This document shows positions 1-5,651 of a stretch of 5,651 nt of DNA, piece by piece. Source of the stretch: an uncultured Bryobacterales bacterium (GTDB lineage: Bacteria > Acidobacteriota > Terriglobia > Bryobacterales > UBA6623); the NCBI GenBank assembly GCA_946887065.1, contig CAMPKL010000275.1:1-5651 (forward strand), in the 5' to 3' direction. Position numbers and translations under genes: made by a program. The notes under the pieces are model-generated. The model was given only the letters and a program-made list of their open reading frames with translations. It did no database searches and was not told the DNA's origin. Every line of letters starts with the position of its first letter. Within the stretch, counting starts at the first letter, position 1.

Positions 1-3000
1 TAGAGGAAACTCATGCCGCGGGGAGCGTCTTGGGGCGTCGAGGTTGCCATCGAGTAGATGACGACCGGCGCTTCCTGTCCCTGGAACTTGTCGACGGTTC
101 CGACTCGCACGCCCGGCAGCCGCTCCGACAGAAGTGCGACCTGTGCGTTGTACGGCGCGACAACGAGAATGTCGTCCCCGATGAGCCGACGTTCCTCACC
201 GTTCTGATCGGTCCACGCGACGCGTCCCGAGAGAAGCTCCGTGACGATCTGCGAAACCGCTTCCGCTTCCTCAAGAGAGCTGTTTTGATTGCCTGAATGG
301 ACGACGGGCACATAGAACAGGCCGCTGCCGGCGAAGGCCGTCTCTCCATGCAAAGCCTGCCGCTCAAGGCCGTCGAGCGAGCCGAGACGTCCCTCGTAGT
401 AGAGCTCGGAAGTAAAGCGGCTGATGTCCGGATGCAGCCTCCTCGTCACGCCGAGAAAGAGGCCCTTCTCGTCGGGAATCGTTTCTCGACCTTCGAGCAG
501 ATGATCGAGCGCGGAGACTTCTGCGCCTTCCGGATGTGCGCCGCGTTTCGGTTGCTTGAGTTGCTGCGGGTCGCCGAGGAGCACGAGGTTGCTTGTGCTG
601 CGAGCGGCGGCAAGCGAGTGCGCGAGGGAGAGCTGGCCCGCTTCATCAATGAAAAGGTAGTCCAGCGTCTCGCAAGCGTCGTCAGAGGCCCAGAGCCACG
701 CCGTACCGCCGACGATATAGCCTTCATCAAGAGCCGCCAGCGCTTTGTCCGCCTTCTTGACTTGCGTGATGCCGTCAGGCTCATCTCCGGAAAGCTCGCT
801 CACTTTATGGACGGCTTGAAGCGGCGGGCCGCTCTCCACTGACGCCTTGACCGTCTCATCAAGCAAGTTGCGGATCACCTTGTGGCTGACGGCGGTCACT
901 CCGACACGCTTGCCGCCCCGCACGAGCGAGGCGATCATGCGCGCTCCAACGTAGGTCTTGCCGGTTCCGGGCGGCCCCTGGATCGGAAGCACGCCGCCAT
1001 CGAGACGCTCCGCTATTCGGATAGCAGCTAGGAGCTTGTCCTCGTCATCCGCGCAAAGCGGCCCTCCGCCGTGCTGCGGCGACAGCCGCGGCTCCCGACG
1101 CAGAAGGAGGTCCCTGGCAGCTCGAAAGCCGCCGGGTCCGTCGATGCCATCGCGAGCGACATGCCGGCCAAACTCCAACAGCGAGGCGTCGAGTGGCTTG
1201 GGCGTAACGCGATCATTGACCAGAATGGACCGGGGGTGCTTGGCGACCGAGTCCATACGCTTCTTGATCTCAATCGTGCAACCGGCCGCATCGAGCGCTT
1301 CAACGGTACCTACCGCGTCGCCGCGCACCTCGTGCAATTGCTTACCGGAATCCATGCTGACTTCCTGCGGCGGGAACCGATAGCGGTGGATGCGGCATCG
1401 AGCCGTCCCCTCGCCGGTATCTCCCTCAAATCGAAGGCCGGTGAGCGCTTTGCGTTCGTCGACGAGATCTTCGTCCTCCAGTTCATGCAATCTAAAGAAT
1501 TCCCACCACGCGGCGCGATCCTCGCGCCGGTAGTACTCAAGCATGTGAGCGAGCAACCACCTGCCCTGCTCATTGGCGCCCCATAACTCACGGTCATCCG
1601 GGAGCGTGGAGGTGAGTTGTTCGAAAATGATCTGCGCTTCCTGCGCACGTTCCTCAACGGCTTCGCTAGCTTGGCCCTCTTCAATCGGCGGCCTTGCCAA
1701 AACATGCCCGTCATCGATCAGCTGGAGCCGGCGAGTCTCCAGCCAATCCCTCAACGCAGCTGTCGAGAAGCAGTCATCCCGGTTGTAGCCTTCGACGCTC
1801 TGCCGGTCCGCATCGGAGATTTCCCGGCTCGCTCCGAACTCCAGCGCCCACTGCACGCGACGCAATGCCGCCGCGGCCATCGGTAGCTGGACTGCTCGCG
1901 TAAATCCGGAGAAGCGCTCCAGTTCCTTCAAGGAGTAGCTCTCGACGCTGGCGCGCACGCCTTGCCGCACCACTGCATGGAGATCAATCATGCGCTTCCC
2001 TCGAAGCAGAGCATCGACTTCGGTCTCGCGGGTGGCGTGGCGTCCCATCAGCCGCTTGAGCGTGGCCGGCTCGTAGGGCGAGAAGTGATAGACGTGCATC
2101 GCCGGATGGCGCTCAAGACGAGCCATGACAAAATCAATGAACTCTTCGAACGCTCGCTTTTCAGCTGCGCGATCAACGGCCCAAGACCCGTGATAGAGCA
2201 GTACGCCGTCTTCGCCTCTATAGGCGAACCCAAGCAAATATTCCAGCCCGTCCTCGGCCACAAAAGGATCGCCTTCGAAATCGAGGAATATGTCTGCCGC
2301 TGAAGGCTCCGGCAGTAGTGCTAGACCGCGATCCGGCTCTGGGGGCAGCAACTCATGCACGGGCTCGCCGAGCTGGCGACCGCGCAGTTGGACGCGCGCC
2401 TGCTCCTGCGCCTTCGCGTAGGTTTCCAAACTGCCGCGCGCGGGGCGCTGCGGGAGCGGCACCTCAGCGACGGCGAATTGCTCCAGCGTGTGAATGCCCT
2501 GGCTGCGAAGTTCGCCGATGTGCAGGGAGCCGATGCCGGCCACCAGACACAGATGGTCGTCGGCTCGGCGGCGAGCGTCGCAACTCTTCCACCAGGAGCA
2601 GATGTCGCACTGAGCGACTGGATCGGGATAAGTGGAACTCACAGGACCGGTCTCGATTACCGCAAGCAAGCGACCTTGAACCAGCCGGTAATAGGCATGG
2701 AAGTCCTCGTAGCGAAAGCTCTCCTGCGGAAACCCGGCGCCGGGCTTGACGACATGCATTCGTTCAGGAGTCAGGCCCTGGATGTCCGAGAGCAGATCCG
2801 AATAGAGGCACAACTGCAAGACCGTGCCGCCGCGCGTTTCCTTCGCCAACTTTGTGTCGATGACTTCATACGACCAGCTCCCGAGCTTGCTGGGCGATTC
2901 AAGACGAAGGAGCACGTCAGCAAATCCGATCCAGGGACCACGGCGAAGAGCGGCCTGCACGATAACGTCCGCACCCTGGCGCATCGCCTCGCGGGTTTGC

Positions 3001-3251
3001 TCGACGGCAGTCTGCGCCTCGATATCCCGCAGCTCGACGACATTCAGCCCGATCTCGCGCAGGTGCGCTACGTATTCCTGCTCGTGCGCCAACCCTCGCT
3101 CTTGGAGAATGGCCGAAGCGGGATCGCGCCACTCGGGAGCTTGAAGTCTGCCCTCGGCAACGGCTCTATCCAGTTGTGTGAGGTGACTGCATCCAAGATG
3201 CTTGGTCAAGTCCCCGGCAGAGAGCTGTATGGATTCATTTACTATGCGCAT
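1..3251 (-). CDS. TM0106-type RecB-like nuclease / RNase H-like / SF1 (DNA2-like) helicase fusion, C-terminus beyond window
   Basis: The frame is open from ATG at 3251 to the left edge (1083 codons); an in-frame TAG at 3257-3255 makes this the furthest upstream start. Module 1 (about 1-235) is a RecB-like PD-(D/E)XK nuclease: H56-E57, G109-F-A-D112, D132-T-K134 and Q146xxxY150. C21 plus C215-x2-C218-x5-C224 match the four-cysteine [4Fe-4S] pattern of Cas4/AddB-type nucleases. A helix-hairpin-helix-like stretch follows (236-260). Module 2 (about 319-510) resembles a DEDD RNase H-fold exonuclease: D324-x-E326, Y393-E394 or D423 as further candidates, and Y489xxxD493. Module 3 is an SF1 helicase: Walker A GPPGTGKT (759-766), DEAGQ (869-873), GDPQQ (893-897), RRLHPD (937-942) and the TVDKFQGQE motif (1052-1060). 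By family knowledge this should be an ATP-driven DNA or RNA unwinding enzyme with two nuclease centres; its true substrate is unknown. The usual NVATSRA motif should lie just past the edge, so the gene is cut by the window and not visibly broken. No clear Shine-Dalgarno precedes the start. Confidence 0.93.
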   Translation of the reverse strand, partial: MRIVNESIQLSAGDLTKHLGCSHLTQLDRAVAEGRLQAPEWRDPASAILQERGLAHEQEYVAHLREIGLNVVELRDIEAQTAVEQTREAMRQGADVIVQAALRRGPWIGFADVLLRLESPSKLGSWSYEVIDTKLAKETRGGTVLQLCLYSDLLSDIQGLTPERMHVVKPGAGFPQESFRYEDFHAYYRLVQGRLLAVIETGPVSSTYPDPVAQCDICSWWKSCDARRRADDHLCLVAGIGSLHIGELRSQGIHTLEQFAVAEVPLPQRPARGSLETYAKAQEQARVQLRGRQLGEPVHELLPPEPDRGLALLPEPSAADIFLDFEGDPFVAEDGLEYLLGFAYRGEDGVLLYHGSWAVDRAAEKRAFEEFIDFVMARLERHPAMHVYHFSPYEPATLKRLMGRHATRETEVDALLRGKRMIDLHAVVRQGVRASVESYSLKELERFSGFTRAVQLPMAAAALRRVQWALEFGASREISDADRQSVEGYNRDDCFSTAALRDWLETRRLQLIDDGHVLARPPIEEGQASEAVEERAQEAQIIFEQLTSTLPDDRELWGANEQGRWLLAHMLEYYRREDRAAWWEFFRLHELEDEDLVDERKALTGLRFEGDTGEGTARCRIHRYRFPPQEVSMDSGKQLHEVRGDAVGTVEALDAAGCTIEIKKRMDSVAKHPRSILVNDRVTPKPLDASLLEFGRHVARDGIDGPGGFRAARDLLLRREPRLSPQHGGGPLCADDEDKLLAAIRIAERLDGGVLPIQGPPGTGKTYVGARMIASLVRGGKRVGVTAVSHKVIRNLLDETVKASVESGPPLQAVHKVSELSGDEPDGITQVKKADKALAALDEGYIVGGTAWLWASDDACETLDYLFIDEAGQLSLAHSLAAARSTSNLVLLGDPQQLKQPKRGAHPEGAEVSALDHLLEGRETIPDEKGLFLGVTRRLHPDISRFTSELYYEGRLGSLDGLERQALHGETAFAGSGLFYVPVVHSGNQNSSLEEAEAVSQIVTELLSGRVAWTDQNGEERRLIGDDILVVAPYNAQVALLSERLPGVRVGTVDKFQGQEAPVVIYSMATSTPQDAPRGMSFL

Positions 3252-3260
3252 CGCCTAGCA

Positions 3261-3289
3261 ACTATACGCCGGGGCCGAGGCAGGCTCAA
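3261..3289 (-). promoter_or_regulatory. Sigma70-like promoter of the nuclease-helicase gene, predicted (near-)leaderless transcript
   Basis: On the minus strand TTGAGC (3289-3284, 4/6 match to the -35 consensus) is separated by exactly 17 bases from TATAGT (3266-3261, 5/6 match to the -10 consensus). Only nine bases separate the -10 box from the ATG at 3251. A start about seven bases after the -10 box falls near 3254, leaving a leader of roughly 0-5 nt. The spacer is very GC-rich. The rest of the 133-base gap after the relaxase (3252-3384) shows no gene and no convincing terminator. Confidence 0.5.
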
Positions 3290-3384
3290 TAGCCCACGGC
3301 ATGAGGCAAAGGCGCGGACTGCGTTGGAGTACACGCGACGAAGGCTGGATCGGCCGCCCATCCATACTTCTGGAACTGCCGAGG

Positions 3385-4944
3385 TCAGTAGGATAGCGAC
3401 GGGCCGTGATCTTCGTCCGGACTTTCCTGGCCGGGCGATAGTTCAGGACCGGCCCGGCAATCCTGAACATGCGCACGATCCGGTTCGGGCCGCAGTTCTT
3501 CCCGTTCGGTTCGGTGCCGCGACTCGATCGCCTGCCGCCGTTGCTGGACGTCGCGCTCTAGCGCCTGTTCGGCCTCCCGGCGACGCCACTCGATATTCTC
3601 AAGGCTTAGACGTTTGTTGTTGAGTTCCTCCTCCGCGTCGGCCGGAATCTGATTGGTGAGCTTCAACCACCACAGACGCATGGGGCCGGAGTTGTCGAGC
3701 ACGCTTTGTAGACGGTCGGCTTCGTAGCGAAGCTCGCGCTCGTGGGCGCCGTACTGGCTTTCCAAATTGGCGTTGAGACGGGAGCGGGCTTGTGAATACT
3801 CTTCATAGAAGCGGCTCAGCTCAACGTGATGCCGATCTTGGAGCGCGTTGATCCGGTGCGGACTCGGCTGCGGTCGCGCGGGCAACGGAAACTCTTTTCG
3901 CAGCCGGTTCGGCTTCTTAGGGCGCTCGGGGACATGAGTGCGTGAATCGCCGGACTGAATGTCGTCGCCGCCGCGAGCGTTTCTTTGGATTTCGTCGTGG
4001 GCGATTGCAGCATCAATGATGGACTCGTTCCAGTCGCGATCCTGTTGATCTCGATCCACGGCTTCGGTCGGTGCTTCGTCGTCGGTCTCTTGGACTTCGA
4101 TTGGTTGTTCTGAATCATGGGTTCTGTCGGCAGCAGTCTCTCGGACGGTTACCGCTTCAACTTCAGGCAAGTCCAATCCATCAAGACGGGCTCGGAGATC
4201 CTTGGCCTTCACTCCATCGATCTGACGCGACAAGCTGTAGATTTTGCCTTCGGCGTCTATCAAGACGATACGCTTGCCCTGAGCCAAGGTGAAACCAAGC
4301 TCGGCAAGGCTGGCCTGAAAGGCCGCACCGCTGTCGGATCGTCGGTAGAGCTCGGTGATCTGAGTCTTGAGATCGACTTCGGGCTCTCGGTATTTGACGT
4401 ACTCGCCCTGCTGCCGCTTGGCATTATTTTCCACCCGTTGGTCGCAATAGATCTTGCCGTGTTGGCGTTCGTAGTCTTCGGCCCATTCGGACAGCTTCTT
4501 GCGCGAGAACGACAAGCGATTGGCCTTGCCAGTCTCGGGATCGACTACGTTGACGATGACATGCAGGTGCGGATGCTCGCGGTCGGTGTGGCTGACCATC
4601 AATGCTTCGTGATGAGCAAGGCCGAGCGTTTCGAGCGCCGTCCGCCCGGCGCCGATCATCTCCCGTCTCTCGGGTTGTTGTTCGGGGTGCCAGGCAAGCG
4701 AGAAGGTAAACACGGGTTTACCGCACGAGTGGCCGTTCATGGTCACCCCGGACTCGCGCTTAAGGTCTTCAGCGTTCATCGCCGTCCAGGCCATCCACTT
4801 CAACGCCTTGTGCGGATCGTCGGTCGGAACGTTCTCCGTGTGCGTGAATCCGACGCGCTCGTTGGATGCTGCGCCCTTGTCCTGCAAGTAGTATTTGCCG
4901 GCTCCCAAGAAGGAACGGCCTCGGCCGGCTTCGCGCGGGATCAT
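3385..4944 (-). CDS. Relaxase / mobilisation nuclease (PF03432-like, probably MOBP)
   Basis: This 519-residue protein should nick one strand at oriT, stay covalently attached to the 5' end through a tyrosine, and pilot the strand into a recipient. The N-terminal domain (about 1-165) carries Y18-Y19, candidates for the catalytic tyrosine, and the metal-binding signature H119-x-D121-x2-H124-P-H126-x-H128-x3-N132. A second conserved-looking module (about 192-260, LYRRSDSG...IDAEGKIYSLSRQ) resembles the accessory domain often following the nuclease domain in proteobacterial relaxases. After an acidic, low-complexity linker (262-345) the C-terminus (about 365-490) is charged and probably coiled coil, interrupted by G420-P...WWLKLTNQIP (to 434). 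No helicase or primase domain is fused. The ATG at 4944 overlaps the mobC stop as ATGA, implying translational coupling. An in-frame ATG at 5004 is rejected because it adds 20 arginine-rich residues that overlap mobC out of frame. The MOB class is inferred from motifs, not from a tree. Confidence 0.93.
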   Translation of the reverse strand: MIPREAGRGRSFLGAGKYYLQDKGAASNERVGFTHTENVPTDDPHKALKWMAWTAMNAEDLKRESGVTMNGHSCGKPVFTFSLAWHPEQQPERREMIGAGRTALETLGLAHHEALMVSHTDREHPHLHVIVNVVDPETGKANRLSFSRKKLSEWAEDYERQHGKIYCDQRVENNAKRQQGEYVKYREPEVDLKTQITELYRRSDSGAAFQASLAELGFTLAQGKRIVLIDAEGKIYSLSRQIDGVKAKDLRARLDGLDLPEVEAVTVRETAADRTHDSEQPIEVQETDDEAPTEAVDRDQQDRDWNESIIDAAIAHDEIQRNARGGDDIQSGDSRTHVPERPKKPNRLRKEFPLPARPQPSPHRINALQDRHHVELSRFYEEYSQARSRLNANLESQYGAHERELRYEADRLQSVLDNSGPMRLWWLKLTNQIPADAEEELNNKRLSLENIEWRRREAEQALERDVQQRRQAIESRHRTEREELRPEPDRAHVQDCRAGPELSPGQESPDEDHGPSLSY

Positions 4945-5285
4945 CGACGTTCCACGTCTCCTGCGCGAAGGATGCGATCGAGCAGCACGTCGAGCTTGCG
5001 CCACAGAGCGGGCAGCTCAGGCGGCAACTCGCCGTCGATGTGGGCGAGCTTGGTCAACTGATTCAAGTTGACGCCGATGCGCCGGAGTTGGCTGGCCAGG
5101 GACATGCCGTAGGCCGACTCCCGGTGCACCGTGACGCGTCCATCCACGGATGCGCGGCGCACGTACTCGCTCACTGGCAGGCCCGCTGCGCGCGCCTGGG
5201 CGCGGATGCGGGCTTGCTCCTCATCGTTAATGCGAACGATGAGACGGCGAGCACGTGCGTCGTCTTTCTTGCGCGGGCGAGTCAT
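4941..5285 (-). CDS. mobC: MobC-like relaxosome accessory protein (ribbon-helix-helix)
   Basis: This is a small basic protein of 114 residues. Residues about 13-47 (RLIVRINDEEQARIR...VSEYVRRASV) have the beta-strand/helix/helix pattern of ribbon-helix-helix DNA-binding proteins. Residues about 67-106 (LRRIGVNLNQLTKLAH...LWRKLDVLLDRIL) match the conserved core of the bacterial mobilisation protein MobC family (PF05713). Such proteins bind oriT, help open the DNA near the nick site and recruit the relaxase, and often repress their own operon. The ATG at 5285 is the furthest upstream start because an in-frame TGA lies three codons before it. No clear Shine-Dalgarno is seen. The stop codon (4943-4941) overlaps the relaxase ATG. 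Length and position fit the family well; the symbol follows the family name and does not reflect a match to a specific plasmid. Confidence 0.9.
   Translation of the reverse strand: MTRPRKKDDARARRLIVRINDEEQARIRAQARAAGLPVSEYVRRASVDGRVTVHRESAYGMSLASQLRRIGVNLNQLTKLAHIDGELPPELPALWRKLDVLLDRILRAGDVERR
4950..4962 (-). promoter_or_regulatory. Candidate ribosome binding sites for the relaxase, inside mobC
   Basis: On the minus strand AGGAG (4962-4958) sits 13 bases and GGAA (4953-4950) five bases before the ATG at 4944. Neither is ideal, but together with the ATGA overlap they support starting at 4944. Termination-reinitiation from mobC could supply most of the initiation. Confidence 0.35.
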
Positions 5286-5296
5286 AACCGTTCAGC

Positions 5297-5307
5297 GTTG
5301 TGACAAC
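5297..5307. repeat. Short palindrome in front of mobC, candidate MobC operator
   Basis: GTTGT and ACAAC are perfect 5-base inverted arms around one G, 11 bases before the mobC ATG. ACAAC recurs at 5330-5334 next to the large palindrome. A ribbon-helix-helix dimer could use such half-sites for autoregulation, but the arms are short enough to arise by chance. Confidence 0.3.
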
Positions 5308-5329
5308 CAGACCGCGCCAGGAGAGGGAT

Positions 5330-5359
5330 ACAACGGGAGAACCTAAGGTTCTCCCTTGT
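5330..5359. repeat. Perfect 10+1+10 palindrome, extended by four flanking base pairs
   Basis: Arms GGGAGAACCT (5335-5344) and AGGTTCTCCC (5346-5355) are perfectly complementary around A5345. Beyond a single unpaired C (5334), ACAA (5330-5333) also pairs with TTGT (5356-5359), giving 14 pairs. There is no T-run on either side, so this looks like a protein-binding or oriT stem and not an intrinsic terminator. As single-stranded DNA the loop would be very tight, which favours a dimer-binding site in duplex DNA. Confidence 0.75.
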
Positions 5360-5427
5360 CGAGATCGCTTTTGAAGTGCAAAACAAAACCGGAGGGTTTT
5401 GGTTTGTACGCACAAAAGCACATCTCG
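5360..5427. repeat. 68-base nested imperfect hairpin
   Basis: Outer arms CGAGAT (5360-5365) and ATCTCG (5422-5427) pair, then GCTTTT (5367-5372) with AAAAGC (5414-5419), then GTGC (5376-5379) with GCAC (5410-5413). The core is a stem of CAAAACAAAACC (5379-5390) against GGTTTTGGTTTG (5395-5406), 11 of 12 positions paired, with loop GGAG. C5379 can join either the GTGC stem or the core. Repeated A4 and T4 tracts make it locally AT-rich compared with the flanks. It directly abuts the palindrome at 5330-5359. Confidence 0.7.
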
Positions 5428-5516
5428 CTACCCTGGCGCGCAGAAACAGTCTAAGATCGCCCCGGTGTCAGTTGAACCGTTGTGGTGCGGCATATCCACA
5501 CCTTCGAACGATTGGT

Positions 5517-5533
5517 TGATGCTCGATGCATCA
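5517..5533. repeat. Small perfect hairpin, 6-bp stem
   Basis: TGATGC (5517-5522) and GCATCA (5528-5533) are perfectly complementary around loop TCGAT. The stem contains GATGCAT sequence (5525-5531), which recurs at 5612-5618 beside the third hairpin. Role unknown. Confidence 0.45.
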
Positions 5534-5577
5534 CCCGATCGTCCTACGCCGCTGTCAGCTTCACGCGCGCGGAGTTC

Positions 5578-5594
5578 GGCCCGATGAACGGGCC
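5578..5594. repeat. GC-only 6-bp hairpin, weak terminator candidate
   Basis: GGCCCG (5578-5583) and CGGGCC (5589-5594) pair around loop ATGAA. On the minus strand it lies six bases after a possible TAA (5603-5601) of a frame entering from the right, which would suit a terminator. No T-run follows, so an intrinsic terminator is only a weak possibility. Confidence 0.4.
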
Positions 5595-5614
5595 TCACGC
5601 TTATTGATTGAGAT

Positions 5615-5630
5615 GCATACGAGAGTATGC
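5615..5630. repeat. Small perfect hairpin with GAGA tetraloop
   Basis: GCATAC (5615-5620) and GTATGC (5625-5630) are exact complements around the GNRA-type loop GAGA on the plus strand. If transcribed in the plus direction this would be a stable small RNA stem-loop; no promoter or partner is visible. Confidence 0.4.
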
Positions 5631-5651
5631 GCGAGACGATGCAGCTTGCTC

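Larger units (their letters stand above)
5286..5440. other. Putative origin of transfer (oriT) region
   Basis: This non-coding stretch directly upstream of mobC is packed with inverted repeats: a short 5+1+5 palindrome at 5297-5307, a perfect 10+1+10 palindrome at 5335-5355 and a nested hairpin at 5360-5427. oriT sites commonly lie just upstream of the accessory and relaxase genes and contain such repeats, so the call rests on position and structure. On the minus strand the 3' side of the large palindrome is followed after four bases by TATCCCTC (5330-5323), loosely like the IncP nick sequence TATCCTG. The exact nick site cannot be fixed from sequence alone. Confidence 0.55.
5313..5440. repeat. 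9-bp inverted repeat bracketing the palindromic region
   Basis: CGCGCCAGG at 5313-5321 is the exact reverse complement of CCTGGCGCG at 5432-5440, bracketing both large hairpins. In GC-rich DNA a 9-base inverted match over this distance is only mildly unusual, so it may be a coincidence or the outer boundary of the oriT fold. Confidence 0.3.
5441..5651. other. Right flank without a convincing gene, contains small hairpins
   Basis: No recognisable protein is encoded here. A minus-strand frame is open from the right edge (5649) to a TAG at 5430-5428, 73 codons, but its translation resembles nothing I know and this length is not exceptional for such DNA. Another minus-strand frame ends at TAA 5603-5601, just before a hairpin, and could be the tail of a gene entering from the right. 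The visible content is three short perfect hairpins, listed separately. Confidence 0.4.

Noticed and set aside
1..1886. Several plus- and minus-strand frames of 69-181 codons
   Set aside because: All overlap the continuous minus-strand helicase frame, which runs without a stop from 3251 to the edge and contains ordered SF1 motifs.
3346..3364. TGGAT...ATCCA inverted repeat after the relaxase stop as a terminator
   Set aside because: The stem is only five pairs with a nine-base loop and no T-run follows, so it does not meet the pattern of an intrinsic terminator.
2355..3623. Plus-strand open frame of 422 codons
   Set aside because: It lies opposite the nuclease-helicase and the relaxase 3' end and crosses the gap between them. 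Its translation has no recognisable motif, while the opposite strand carries clear catalytic motifs.
4117..5061. Plus-strand open frame of 314 codons
   Set aside because: It is antisense to the relaxase and mobC, whose motifs are unambiguous. The open frame follows from GC-rich codon use on the coding strand.
5360..5427. CRISPR-like or iteron array because of repeated A4/T4 tracts
   Set aside because: The tracts pair as one nested inverted repeat. There are no regularly spaced direct repeats with spacers and no replication initiator gene in view.
5399..5587. Plus-strand 62-codon frame starting near the hairpin region
   Set aside because: It has no recognisable protein pattern, starts inside the nested hairpin and spans two small hairpins.

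Overview
The window looks like part of a mobilisable plasmid or integrative/mobilisable element from a fairly GC-rich proteobacterium. All three recognisable genes lie on the minus strand. The host guess rests on the MobC/relaxase type, the high GC content and the codon preference; the sequence does not identify a genus. No replication gene, integrase, transposase, type IV secretion gene, rRNA, tRNA or CRISPR array is visible.

Read in the direction of transcription (right to left): positions 5286-5651 hold no convincing gene. They are rich in inverted repeats, including a perfect 10+1+10 bp palindrome (5335-5355) and a 68-base nested imperfect hairpin (5360-5427). Their position immediately upstream of mobC suggests an origin of transfer (oriT). 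Next come a 114-residue MobC-like ribbon-helix-helix accessory protein (5285-4941) and a 519-residue relaxase (4944-3385) with the HxD...HPHxH...N metal-binding motif. Their start and stop codons overlap as ATGA.

After a 133-base gap containing a good sigma70-like promoter (3289-3261), a very large gene starts at 3251 and runs off the left edge, with 1083 residues visible. It encodes a three-module enzyme: an N-terminal RecB-like PD-(D/E)XK nuclease with a four-cysteine Fe-S signature, an RNase H-like (DEDD) exonuclease domain, and a DNA2/SMUBP2-type superfamily 1 helicase. This is the architecture of the TM0106-type RecB-like nuclease-helicases. The last helicase motif lies beyond the window. 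The predicted promoter would place the transcript start about 3 nt from the ATG, so the mRNA may be leaderless or nearly so.

As a working model, MobC and the relaxase act on the adjacent oriT to start conjugative mobilisation. The nuclease-helicase is a separately promoted neighbour that could be a DNA-processing or defence-type cargo; a functional link to transfer is inference only. Long open frames on the plus strand opposite these genes are shadows caused by GC-rich codon usage.
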